This document shows, in pieces, positions 1 to 10,764 of a stretch of 64,000 nucleotides of DNA. The translations under genes were made by a program, and so were the position numbers. The number at the start of each line of letters is the position of its first letter. Position 1 is the first letter of the stretch. The stretch lies in contig OZ234499.1 in the NCBI GenBank assembly GCA_965153455.1, positions 5,687,577 to 5,751,576 of the forward strand. Reading direction: 5' to 3'. Source of the stretch: Sphagnum compactum (lineage: Eukaryota; Bryophyta; Sphagnopsida; Sphagnales). The notes below the pieces were generated by a model. It was given only the letters and a program-made list of their open reading frames with translations, was not told the origin of the DNA and made no database searches.

Positions 1-2
1 TT

Positions 3-2196
3 CATCTTTTCATTATAACAGCCTATACGCAACCAGAGAGGTGGACATTGCCAGTGCTGAGGTTCTCCATGATCTTGCTGGGGTTCTTCATGTCTACTCT
101 TGTCAACTTGGCTATCAAACCCATATATGCTGGAGATGCCCTGCATAAACTTGTGGCAAAAAATTTCGAGACTGCTGCCTCTGTGATTCTAAGGTGCAGT
201 TCATACCTGCACTGAGTACCCAGATGACAGCCATATGGACTTGGCTCCTACTCTTTTGTTGTGTTCCATTTGTGTGGAGGTTAAGCTTTTTGGTCTGATT
301 ATTCAGACAGCAAAATACCTCTTTATCCCACCAAGGATTATTGGATTTGAGAAGACAAGCTGACTGCTGTGTTGAACATAGGTTGCTCTATAATTATTTG
401 TAATTAGACCAGGAAGAACCTGGACCATTTTTGTTGTGGAAACTTGTTATTGTCTATATGGAATATTAGCTGTTCTAAGCGCATGCTTGCCAATCACATG
501 CAGGAACTGATTACTTCTCTTTGTAGTCTTGATTGTTGCCTGGTCTGGTGGTTTGCAAATGACATACAAAAAGAGTTACTTTTTCTTTCGGGTCTTTGGT
601 TCACATGAGCATGGAGTTCACAGGTTACATTTGTTTGCAGGTGTGTTGAGGAGTATAATAAAGATACAAAACTGGACCATGTCCCTGACATTCTCAGTGG
701 TCTCTCTGTGGATGACAAGATCCATCAGAGCTATCATGAAGTGGTGATGTCTGACTCAGATATCGACAAATTGGTGAGTTCAAATTTGACCTTTCAAAGT
801 ATCTCATATGATTTAATCAGCTTTTTTTGAACTTGGTCTGAGGTATGTTCAGTTCTGGCCCATTTTTACAGGTAGAACTATCAGATTATTAGACTTTGTC
901 CTGAATTGTCTGCCTAGAGAGCTTGGAAATTAACCTGTGACAAAGGAACTGGACCTATGTCCAGGAATCTTTACATGTAGCTTCAGGCCATGTCTCGGTT
1001 GCTGATATCATGCTTGCTTGAGAGCTAAGCAGCCCCACTTTTTAACAACATGCAGATTTTGCCTCTTGATGCATGAAGGGGAATGGTGACTTGATTACCT
1101 TGTTTTGCAGCTCAGTGCAGTGCATTGGGAGCCTTGCCATGGTCCATTCTTCATGGGATATCCCTGGGATCTATATGATGATATCACTGACTATCTTCGG
1201 TACACCTTGTATGATGTTATTGCCCTGGACTCATGTTTACGTGCCAACATTCAAGCTCCCAAGCATCTGAGGGAAATTTTTGCAAAGGTTTGTCCACACT
1301 TTTGTCATGCTGTTGTGCATTTGTGGGTTTAGTTCAATTTGAGAAGAGGCTTGGTGAGGTTGCTGTCAAGTCTACCCTTTATTCCCTGCCCCTGCCCATC
1401 CTCTCCCATAATCCTAACCCATTATTTTTAAGGTCCTTTGTTTAGCCCCTCATTATTTGTACCTACCAGGACATCAACAAAAAGTGTTAGCTGCCAGGTG
1501 GTTTGACATATTTTCAGTTCCTGTCATGAGCAACAAGGGTTTTGAGATGCAGTGGTGCTGCAGGATATGGATACCATTGCTAAGGACTGTGCAACTGTGC
1601 TGAGAACATTGGGTGAGAGCATCAAAAACATGAAGAAGTTTGCATCCAAGGATATATTGCGCCGAGCACAGGAGGCTGCTGTTTTGCTTCAGTATAACAT
1701 ATATGTTCACACTGATCTTCTTCTAGGTAGTGCAGCACCAGAGTCCCCTATGCATCCAGCATATACAACTGCAACTTCTCCATTCTCTAGCATGCATCTG
1801 AGGGAATCACCACAAGATTATAATGCATTTTCTAGAAGTTGGACCGGAGATCAGCAAGCTTCAATAATTGGGCATGAGGGCTCACCAGGTGTGGTTATTT
1901 CAAGTCTCGATGAACAGCTCTGCAGAAGCTCATCAGGCCAACAAACTGGAGAGCACCAAGAACGGCCTCTTCCTGGCAAGAGTTCCCTAGGGCTAAATAG
2001 GCCGGTTCGATGGAAGGACCAATTCATTCAGCGAAGGTCTAGTTTAGGTCATAACTGGGATGGCACACTAGAGAGAATCTCAGCGTTGTCATTAGTGAAG
2101 TTTGCTTCACTTCTGATTGAAGTTGTTTCAAAGCTTAATTTTGTTGTTGAGAGTGTCGAGCAACTTGGTCAACAGGCAAGATTCAAAGAGTTTTAG
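3..2196 (+). CDS. ALMT: Aluminium-activated malate transporter (ALMT family), 5' partial, C-terminal part
   Basis: ALMT proteins are anion channels of plasma membrane or tonoplast that carry malate and other anions. Exons by splice signals and frame: 3-193, 641-773, 1111-1287, 1564-2196, together 377 residues plus stop; all junctions are GT-AG and keep frame. The first exon holds the last membrane segment followed by the family signature AGDALHKLVAKNF. Exon 2 begins CVEEY, exon 3 contains the WEP motif (HWEPCHGP) and IQAP, and exon 4 has VLRTLGESIKNMKKF and the closing SLVKFASLLIEVV helix, all characteristic of the family C-terminus. A Ser/Gln-rich stretch of about 100 residues separates those helices. 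The N-terminal membrane region, probably 150-200 residues, lies before the window. The acceptor at 1563 was chosen over the nearby 1552 because only it keeps frame. The family call is firm; the subclade and substrate are unknown. Confidence 0.93.
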
Positions 2197-4130
2197 GTAC
2201 TGAGTAGGTTTGAGCCCGCACACTTGGTCCAAGGCACAAGGTGCTTGGATTGTGATAAGCTTGAGTCTTGTGAGTCAGCCACAAGACCAGAGAGGTCAGG
2301 CAATGTCAATACTAGTGAGTGCTGTGTCAAGGGTAAGAGACAGCAGTCCTGAGAACACTGCCAGTTAGGTACAGGAGAGAGAGTATCTCCATTCTGTCCA
2401 CGGAACCATATAGCTAAGTTATTACAGTTTGTGCTGCTGTTACAAGTACTGATGTAATAGTAGCTGCTATCAGAGCATTGACTCTGGGGTTGGGGTTGAA
2501 GGTAACAGTTCAAAACATTGAAGTGATTTTTGGAAGGAAACATTTTGAAACATGGAAAGACTTAGGAGATGCAAACTTCAGGTAAAGCTTTACATGCTTC
2601 ACTGCTGAAGTGAAGCCATGCATGACTGGTTCATTTGTGGCCATCTAGCAGTTTACATTAGACTGGTAAGTCTCTTGTACCTTGTGATGCTTCAGAAGCT
2701 ATAGTGATATCAGCGAAAGTCTTCAGCTACCGGTAGCATATAGAAGAACATGTACAAGCGTTCTTAATGGTACTATTTCTTAGCACTGAAACCACCAGAG
2801 TTTTTTCGACATCAGAAGTTATGACGTCGTTGCAGACTTTGTCCCTACAAACTTAGCGACACAACTTTTGCAACATTCTGTATGTGGTTGTGAATAGAAA
2901 TGTTGCAATTGGGGCACTGATTGATACAACAATTTCCAGGCACCTTTTTGACCAACACTTTTCCAAAGGTATTGGGTGTTGGGTTTCAGTAAAAGATCAG
3001 TTTCTATCCTGTCAACTAGTAGGAAGTCCAACTGGAAAGACAACCCAATTTCTGACAGCCCACGAAGATAGAATACAAAGACACTGTAGTGAATGTTATT
3101 GAGACACAAAACAGATCTTTCAAAACATAAATGCCAAGTACACCTAGGTAGTAATACTGCAGACAGGCAACACATTTGTGAAGAACTCTTCTGCTGGCTG
3201 TTATCCCTTTGGGTTATCAACTGCATTCAAATTGCCAGAAATGGATCATGAGTGGTCAAATTGGAGAAGAACTTGCCAACAAAATTCGGTTTCAAGTGCT
3301 TACAACATATGAATTTGTTCGTCAGTTGAAACCCTACCAAAGAGAAGGGAGGTGGGGGGTGGGGAGAGAATGAATAACCTCATGAAAAGAATCTTTCTAC
3401 CTGAACAAGTAGTGCAATACACAACTTTGCTAGCAACTGGTTGGGTATCAATAATACAGTAGATTGCACCCAGAAAGAACACCATTGCTCCCATAAGAGG
3501 GCAGTGATGTCACAGGCTACGAATACAACCTTGCAAACAATTCTACAAAACACGTAGGTACCCCATGCACCCTACCCTCCTGCACAGTTACTGACACTGT
3601 GACAGACTTGTGTGTGTCACTCACTGAATCCTGTGTTGTTGTATGTAACCCCTCTCTTTCTGTCTTTCTTTCTCCACACATCTGAGGTTCTTGGCATCCA
3701 TGGTGGTTAATCTGAGAAATGTAAGCAATGTAGCTCAAAGGGGAAAATCTGACAGAACTCAAGAAATGATTGAAGGGAAATCTGAGCATTGCTACAAGGA
3801 GAAATCTTTCCACTTCAAATGTTTCAAAACTGGGCCTACAAAATTGTTGAAGTTTTGCTGTGATTGGATTTTTTGCATTGTAACCGAGCGACAGCTGCTG
3901 TTTGATTATGCAGGGAATAGACAGGATGATCAAGGCTTTTTTTTCCATAATGGCCAAACCAGAGCTTGTTGTTGTACCTTGACTGAATCTTCTTGCAGGC
4001 AGGCATTCGCACTCTCATATATTGAGTGACGTGAAGAATCATCCCATTCATGAGGGAGGATGCATCATGTATGAGAGAGAGTATCACAGTGGAAAAGACT
4101 CCTCGATCCATTTCAGGCAGCTAGGGTTCG
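2197..4130. other. Intergenic region between two convergent genes
   Basis: No gene recognised. The ALMT gene (+) and the receptor kinase gene (-) converge here, so both 3' untranslated regions probably lie at its two ends. The base composition is less AT-rich than the distant intergenic DNA. Open frames of up to about 146 codons exist but show no known motif and overlap on both strands. Confidence 0.5.
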
Positions 4131-6272
4131 CTACCTGGCCATGTAACTACTGCCTACTGATGAAATTGTTGCTTGAGATTGAAAGCCCTCTGCTGCTGCT
4201 GAACTGGACCAAAGATTTGATGAAGAACTGCCGCGGCCACCAACTGAGGAGGCAGCTGCTGCTGCACTGATGATTGTCTGTCTGTTGAGTGTTAAAGGAA
4301 GTGGTCTGTCAGGCAGCATGGGTACTACTTGCTGTCCATCTTCCAGGATTCTGCGAGCTGAGGTGATGGTGGGTGGTCTGTAAGCGACTTGAGGATGAGC
4401 ACACAGCAGTGCCAGCATTACAAACCTCTCCAAATCCTCCAAATCCGCACTTTTGTAGTTCATTCTGGGGTCCAAAACCTGCACCCAGTTCCCAGCTTTC
4501 ACCAGAGACCAAGCCCAATCTGCGATCAAAGTGAAGCCGCCAGCTCCGCCGCCGGCAGCATCTGCATCTGCAGGAACAGCAGGGATCAAAGCTTTTCGGC
4601 CACTGATGAGCTCCAGCAACACCACACCGAAGCTATACACATCACTACGTTCTGTGAGCTGCCCGTAGAGCGCGTATTCTGGTGCTATGTAGCCAGGAGT
4701 ACCTGCGGCTCTGGTTGTCATGTGCGTGATCCCATCCGGCGTGAATTTGGCTAACCCGAAATCCGCAACTCGTGCATTGAAATACGAGTCTAGCAGCACG
4801 TTGCTGCACTTGATGTCGCGGTGAAGAATCTGAGGTTGAGCTCCATGGTGCAAGTAATCGATTCCGCGAGCCATGTCGATGGCGATCTTTTGTCTAGTAG
4901 CCCAATCTAAGCTCGGTTTAGTACACGACGACTCATGTGCGTTGCTGTAGCTGAAGAGAAAGTCGTGGAGACTCCCGTTTTCCATGAAATCGCAGACGAT
5001 GATCCGTTGGTGTCCTTGCACGCCATAGCCCACAGTCTCGATGCAACAACCTCGAAGACTCACCAGATTCTTATGTCGCGCACTTGCTAGAGCTTCAACT
5101 TCTCGCACGAAATCTGCATCTCCTGCGGGCGTGCAGTTCTTGAATCTTTTCACTGCGATGTCGGTCCCGTCTTCCAGACGTCCTCGATAAACATTGGCGT
5201 AAGCACCCGATCCCACGAAAGTCTCGGTTGCGAAGTTGTGGGTGGCGGCTTTGATTTCCTCTAGACTGTACCACACCATTGCAAAGTCTCCCGCCGCGCG
5301 CATGGAATCTCCCACCATTTGTGTGGTTTGCTTCACATACGCTGTCTGCTTCGCGATGCTTCTGCGTCTGTAGAGGAAGAAGATGACTACCACTGCACCC
5401 ATGCTCAACACAACCACAACTATAGCTCCGATGACGAGATACACCACCATCAAGTTTCGATTCTTCACGTTCTCGACTTGCCCGGGCAGGATGTTCCAGA
5501 GACAAATCACAGCGCTGGGATCTAGAGGTCCGCTTTGCTGCACGAAAGCTCCGACGTAGAGAGTCGTGTAATTGAAGCAACCAACAGTACTAGACCCATT
5601 TGCATGCAGCTGAAGAGCAGCAGTCATGGAAAACATTTCTTTGATACAAACAGGGCAGAGAATAGAACGCGAGTTGCCGCTGCCGAGAACACCGTTACAG
5701 GAGTTATTTACCGCCCCAAGGATCGAGACGGAAAGCGGCCTCAGGAAGTCCTGGAGCGTCTGAATGTGCTGACAATTATCTGTGCCTCGAGCTATGTAAG
5801 ACGCAGAGAATCCACACATCTCGCTGAAGTTCACACCAGTGCTTCCTTGCTTCGCGAGCTGTGTGTCATATTCCTGCAAACACGTGTCTGCCATCTCTGC
5901 CGGTACCAGGAAAAAGCTCGTCTCCTTCAGGTACTCCGACATCAGAATCGCTAACCCATCATACATCGCCAAGCACCTCTGCGTTGTACTGATCCCTTCA
6001 TCTCCCGCCTGCTGTGCAACGTACGAGAACTTGTCCAGCGCCGCGAAATCCAAAGGACACTCTTGAATCTCGGAAGAAGAAGAAGGCGAAGGAGAATGAG
6101 CACTAAAAGAAGACACCACAGCAACAGCAGAAGAAGAAATAACTCTCTGTGACGAAGAAGAAACTCCTCCGGATCGACATGATACCGGATTCATCAACAC
6201 CACCCAGCAACAACACAAAGCAACTCCCAATTCAACCACACACCACAACCGTAAGCAGTACCGCCGCAACAT
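4131..6272 (-). CDS. SPARK-domain receptor-like kinase (RKF3 / At1g11050 type), intronless
   Basis: Single-exon, 713-residue transmembrane kinase. Residues 1-32 are a hydrophobic, Cys-rich signal-peptide-like start. After a Ser-rich linker, residues 71-260 form the extracellular SPARK domain, opening with ECPLDF and carrying cysteines at 72, 100, 131, 153, 167, 192, 206, 209, 232 and 257. A membrane helix spans about 274-301. The kinase domain covers about 350-645: glycine loop GSGAYANVY (354-362), Lys375, alpha-C Glu391, HRDIKCSN (484-491, an RD kinase), DFG (504-506) and APE (530-532). All catalytic residues are present, so it should be active. The tail from 660 is Ala/Ser-rich. Arabidopsis members are about 615-625 residues and intronless; here a low-complexity Ala/Gly insert (572-579) and longer ends add length. 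SPARK receptors include ones used in arbuscular mycorrhiza; ligand and role here are unknown. Confidence 0.93.
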   Translation of the reverse strand: MLRRYCLRLWCVVELGVALCCCWVVLMNPVSCRSGGVSSSSQRVISSSAVAVVSSFSAHSPSPSSSSEIQECPLDFAALDKFSYVAQQAGDEGISTTQRCLAMYDGLAILMSEYLKETSFFLVPAEMADTCLQEYDTQLAKQGSTGVNFSEMCGFSASYIARGTDNCQHIQTLQDFLRPLSVSILGAVNNSCNGVLGSGNSRSILCPVCIKEMFSMTAALQLHANGSSTVGCFNYTTLYVGAFVQQSGPLDPSAVICLWNILPGQVENVKNRNLMVVYLVIGAIVVVVLSMGAVVVIFFLYRRRSIAKQTAYVKQTTQMVGDSMRAAGDFAMVWYSLEEIKAATHNFATETFVGSGAYANVYRGRLEDGTDIAVKRFKNCTPAGDADFVREVEALASARHKNLVSLRGCCIETVGYGVQGHQRIIVCDFMENGSLHDFLFSYSNAHESSCTKPSLDWATRQKIAIDMARGIDYLHHGAQPQILHRDIKCSNVLLDSYFNARVADFGLAKFTPDGITHMTTRAAGTPGYIAPEYALYGQLTERSDVYSFGVVLLELISGRKALIPAVPADADAAGGGAGGFTLIADWAWSLVKAGNWVQVLDPRMNYKSADLEDLERFVMLALLCAHPQVAYRPPTITSARRILEDGQQVVPMLPDRPLPLTLNRQTIISAAAAASSVGGRGSSSSNLWSSSAAAEGFQSQATISSVGSSYMAR

Positions 6273-6560
6273 CGACTCCCTCCCCTACGAAACCAGAAAA
6301 TTCACAGAATCGAATTTCAAGACCAAAAAATTCTTGTTCTTGTTCTCCTTCCTTCTTCCCTTCCCTTCCCTTCCCTTCCCTTCGTCTCCAAATGTCGATT
6401 TTTCGTCGCCACTGATCGATCGAAAGCAAGAAAGAAAGAAAGAAAGCTGTGTGTCTCTGCTGCAAATCTTTGGTTTGTTGGTTTGTTTGTCTTCTTTGTG
6501 GAAGCAAGAAATCCATTCTTCACCACCAAAGCTAACAAACCCAAAACTCATATTGAAAGG
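6273..6560 (-). promoter_or_regulatory. Probable 5' leader of the receptor kinase, with purine-rich repeats and upstream ATGs
   Basis: Read on the minus strand, the region just upstream of the kinase ATG has a GAAGGG tandem repeat (about 6350-6395) and a GAAA repeat (about 6425-6447). ATGs at 6516 and 6551 open short frames; the one from 6516 (94 codons) is out of frame with the kinase and runs past its ATG to 6232. Whether these lie inside the transcript is not visible. Confidence 0.4.
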
Positions 6561-6905
6561 TGCTTCTGCTGTTGTGACACCACTGTATTTACTTGGAAAG
6601 TTTCAAGGAGAGTGAGTCGGAGGAGCGACGCTGCTCGAGGAGCCCTTGTACCTCCAGCTTCCATCACCAGCGCTGGAAACCAGCCAGGAGTTCAGGGCTT
6701 TGGGGGTGTCCAGACTCCAGACTCCACCACAGTGATAAACCCCTGCAACCCCCCGAAAGAAACACAAACTACTGTGAGGATGGATGGATGGATGGATGGA
6801 TGTTAAGTAATTTTGGTCATGAAAAACAGTTCTCTGTTGGTTTCCACTTCCCTAAAAAACTATGGTGGGGTTGGTTTAGCTCAGTTGCTTGCTTGCTTGC
6901 TTTAT

Positions 6906-7230
6906 TGTTGGCCTTGCCTACCAAGGCAGGCAAGAAGGATACTGTGTTTAGATTCATTATAGAGTATAGTAGCTTAAGGGATTTTTTTATAGGCCCCTAG
7001 GTAATAATAATAATAAATAGGTCTCTTTTTGGCTTGTGTTGAAACTTGAGATTAGTTATTATAGAGTTCTAATATATATCTTGAAAGATTTTGGTTTCTT
7101 TTAGAGGGTTTTTTGAAGATTAGGTAGATTTTTGCATGGTGAAATATTTGAGTTTCCATAATTCTTTCTTTTGCCTTAACATACTTTTGAAAAATGTAAA
7201 TGGCAATGCCACAGTGTGACACACCCTTTG
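6906..7230 (+). repeat. Dispersed repeat family A, copy A1
   Basis: About 320 bp beginning TGTTGGCCTTGCCTACCAAG and ending near GGCAATGCCACAGTGTGAC. The same sequence recurs at 29189-29512 (same strand) and inverted at 26475-26812 and 41403-41670. In better copies the outer 10 bases TGGCCTTGCC are answered by GGCAAGGCCA near the other end, so it may be a MITE; it could also be a solo LTR, since it starts TGTTGG. No clear target duplication is visible. Confidence 0.75.
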
Positions 7231-7388
7231 TTACTTACTTACTGGGTAACAACTTGCTTCTTGTGGGTTGGGTTAGGTTGGGTTGGGTTGGGTTGTTACT
7301 AGGTAGTAAAGTAAACACTGGCTCTTACCTCTATTAGGCTATAACATTATAGATTAGTGTTGGGTGGTTATTAGAAACGAGAACATGT

Positions 7389-7575
7389 TAGGGCAAGGCC
7401 TCACCTTCAAGGCGAGGCTGGTAAGCCCCATATTGCACCCTTTAGGGCAAGGCCTCACCTTCAAGGCGAGGCTGGTACGCCCCATATTGCACCCTTTAGG
7501 GCAAGGCCTCACCTTCAAGGCGAGGCTGGTGCGCCCGTATTGCACCCTTTAGGGCAAGGCCTCACCTTCAAGGTG
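7389..7575. repeat. 54-bp GC-rich tandem repeat, about 3.4 copies
   Basis: Units start with GGGCAAGGCCTCACCTTCAA at 7391, 7445, 7499 and 7552, giving periods of 54, 54 and 53 bp. The first three units differ at only a few bases; the last breaks off after about 24 bp. Because 54 is a multiple of three, frames stay open on both strands (for example an 18-residue repeat on the minus strand), but I see no sign of a gene. Confidence 0.9.
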
Positions 7576-7974
7576 CATCAAAGGCTGGCCTTGCCTCAAA
7601 AGTGCACTAGGGGGCTGGCGTTGGCTTAAAAGATGGACTAGGAGGTGTGCCAGCTTCGTCTTCAAGGTGTACTACGGGACCTACTGGCCTTGCATTAAAG
7701 GCCTATTAGGTTGCAGAATGCACCTAAGAAGTGGTTTTTTAGGAATTCATGTTTGTAGCCAAAGTGGTGATCATCCATAAGAACATGTATGTAGAAAAAG
7801 TGGCTATCATCTCTAGGAAGATTTAGCCAAATCTGGCTATATAAACCATATAGCAAGCACAAATCTTTAACCATCCTTAAAGAAAGCTGGCAATTTGTAA
7901 TATTTTTTTCCCTCACTTTCGATGATTGAAAACCTCCAAAATCACTTCATTTTTGAATTTTTGGATTTCGCTTT

Positions 7975-7994
7975 AAACCCTAAACCCTAAACCC
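7975..7994. repeat. Interstitial telomere-type repeat
   Basis: Almost three uninterrupted AAACCCT units, the plant (Arabidopsis-type) telomere repeat. A second short run on the other strand (TTTAGGG twice) lies at about 31262-31278. Too short to mark an old chromosome end. Confidence 0.8.
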
Positions 7995-8604
7995 TTCCAC
8001 AAAAGTCACTATCAAGTGAGCCTTATGGATGGACTAGATGGCAGAATGCACACCTACCCTGGCCTAAATGACATTTTAGTTGCAATTTCTGCTTCTTGAA
8101 GTGTAGAATTAGCACTTTGGCAAGAATGTGGAATATATTTTGCACTGTAATAAACAATTACCTTTAAATAGGCAAAAAGAGGAACTAAAATCTTTTTTCC
8201 ATCTACTTTTACAAGATGATGAGGTGAATGAAATCAAATTTTATCAACTTTGATGCTCTTCATTGTAATCTTTATATTACAATAAAGTTTCTTTTGTAAG
8301 TTTCCCTTATTGAAGCCCACAACAATTAAGCACATAGAGAAGTTTCCTAAGTGTATTTTGAGGACACCTTTATATTTTTGAATATCCATCCTAGAAAAGA
8401 GGAGGGATACTACACCTAATCTTTATAAGTGGGAGGGATCTTACCTTTACTTAGGCCCCTTTACACCATGGTGAGGGACCCATCACCATGGAAATTCTGA
8501 GAGCCCTCAAAATTCATCCAAAGGTTGCCCCATGAAAATTCAATAATCATTTAGGTGTGGGCCTGGGCTCTCAAGTGTAATATAAAGTGAAAATAAGGTT
8601 TAAG

Positions 8605-9165
8605 GTCAAAAATTTTGGGGGAAAGGCCAACATCCTTCCCCCCCCATTTCTTTTTCAAAATTTTAAAAAATGATTACACAAAAGATATTTAAATATATTC
8701 CCACCAATCACAATTTCTACAATCAATGTCTCAAGTAAATATTTGAAAGTCAAAAAATTTGGAAGGAAATGCCAACATTCATCCCAATTTCTTTTTTCAA
8801 AAAAGAATTTACAGATAAAATAATTACAGAAAAAATATTTAAATAAATTCCAACCAATCATGATTTGCAATCAATGCCTCCAAAAACAATTTGAAGGTCG
8901 AAAAATTTGGAAGGAAATGCTGACATTCCCCCCAATTTTGTTTTGCAAATTTTTTATTAAAGATAAAATAATTATTAAAAAATATTTAAATAAATTCCAA
9001 CCAATCATAGTTCTACATTCAATTTGGAAAAAATGCAAACATTTTCCCCAAAAAACAATTTCAAATTTTTTTTATTGCAAATAAAATAATTGAAGAAAAA
9101 ATATTAAAATAAATTCCAACTAATCACAATTCTGTAGTCAATGCCTTAAAACGATTTGAAAAAGT
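8605..9165. repeat. Diverged tandem repeat of about 150 bp, four copies
   Basis: The phrases TTTGGAAGGAAATGC, AATATTTAAATAAATTCC and CCAACCAATCA recur in order. The CCAACCAATCA landmark falls at about 8700, 8850, 8997 and 9117, so three spacings are roughly 150, 147 and 120 bp. Copies differ by many small changes, showing an old expansion. Confidence 0.8.
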
Positions 9166-9795
9166 TTGAGCTTTTTAAACTCATGACATAACCAACTTTT
9201 TGTGCCCATTTAACAAAATGTTAAAATAAAATTCAACCAATGGGAGTTTTTTAAAGTCATACTAATGGAGGTCAGGCCAAATAGGTGGGCTTGACTTGAC
9301 CTCTGTTAAACCATGAAGCATTATTCGTAACCTGCCATTTAGATTTCCATATCGAGATTTCATTCGCCTTCATTTCCTTGATCTATTAGGTCTTCAAGCT
9401 TTGTGTAAAGTTAACTCATACCTTCACAATCCTTTTCCTCTAATCACAAATTTTGTTATTCATTGATCATGAGCATTCAAATAAATATTTATTTAAAGAG
9501 GTCAATAGAAAGAGCCTGGATAGGGGAGTAACCAAAACATGACTCTCTAACCATACTGGGTTTGGGTGTCATATTAGTGACAGGCTGGCTGGTACTTTCT
9601 CCTAGTCAGAAGACCCCAGTACAGCCTGGCTAGTACCTTCCACCGCAGAAGATCATGCTTGCTGAAAACAGGTTTCTTCCTGCAGGTAAGGGAGCTGAAA
9701 ATACAAAGGAAAATTCCAGGCAGTGCTTTACGAGTTCAAATCTAACAATTTTTTGGGCTTAATATGGCTACAAAGAGCCTAAGGTGAAGGTACAT

Positions 9796-9824
9796 TGGGG
9801 GGGGGGGGGGGGGAGGGGAGGGGG
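9796..9824 (+). repeat. Long G run with flanking G4 tracts
   Basis: Eighteen G residues in a row, then A, four G, A, five G. It could form a G-quadruplex on the plus strand. Homopolymer length is easily misread in assembly. Confidence 0.8.
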
Positions 9825-10292
9825 ATGGTTCACTCTAGCCGACATGAAAAAAGTTGTGTGTTGTTATTTCAACTCCTGAAGTAGTATGATGAGTTTCAGT
9901 GAAACCAGGAATGAAGGATGGTGGCTCAAGGATTTAAGAAGCCTGCAATTTCCTTAAACCATCCACAAACTAAGGAAGCAGCACACATGATGCTTCATCT
10001 CAGCTCTTTTACCAATTAAGAAAGTTACATTCATGGGAGATTCATTCAAGGGTGGGAAGGATCTCTACATGTAAAGGTCCTTTTTACACTATTTAATTTA
10101 TTTACTTAGAAGCTAAATTTTACTTAAGTCTAGGTAACTAGCAAAGGAACTTGCAACCCCCATCATGTACAGTTATTATTTAATATTATTTATTAGGTTT
10201 ACCTTTTTGCCTAATTTATAGGTTTGTAGCATGCCATCAACCTTGCCTTGGGTGAACCAGCAGCTACAAGTCTAGTACCATGGTTAAAAACT

Positions 10293-10764
10293 AGTGTTGG
10301 CTGGTTATTGCTTTTTTTTAATAACTGCTGGGTAGGTTTTCTTTTTTGATTTTTTTTTTTTTTTTTGGGGGATCACACAGGTTGTCAATATCAAAAAAAT
10401 AAGTTTTTGGGTAGGTTATCAAAAAAAATTGGGTAATAGTCATGCCTTAGACATAAGGGTAAATTATCAAATAATCGGTCGATAACCACTTGTCATCATG
10501 TTGGTTATTAGTCAATTACAAGGTTTTAAAAACAAATCGAAATTAAAATGATTAGTTTTTAGTTTTTAAAATTTTTTGTATTAGTGTTTAAAGATTGACA
10601 ACCTACCATGTGATAATTGGGTCACTTAGGTAGATTAGTAGTTTTGAGAATTCATTGTTAAGAATTTATCAATTTAACTGATTATCAAAAAAATCAAGAA
10701 CCAACTTGTAGGTTATTAATAACTGACTTAATAACCAAATCAAAACTCAATAATCAACAAACAC
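10293..10764 (+). mobile_element. MITE-like element, family B, copy B1
   Basis: About 470 bp with imperfect inverted ends: GTGTTGGCTGGTTATTG near 10295 against CAATAATCAACAAACAC at 10748-10764 (13 of 17 match). Its interior is matched in inverted orientation at 14449-14745, including GGGATCACACAG, ATTAGTGTTTAAAGATTGA and ATTAATAACC. No coding capacity. The target duplication is unclear. Confidence 0.6.

Larger units (their letters stand above)
7576..10292. other. Gene-free region with short repeats
   Basis: No gene seen. Apart from the repeats listed separately it is AT-rich and non-coding. A stretch near 7825-7866 (TTTAGCCAAATCTGGCTATA) resembles 24451-24485 and 27163-27178, a small palindromic repeat related to TAGCCAAATTTGGCTA. 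Confidence 0.5.

Noticed and set aside
7354-7552. Frames on both strands with repeated 18-residue units.
   Set aside because: Explained by a 54-bp DNA repeat, a multiple of three; no start context or domain.
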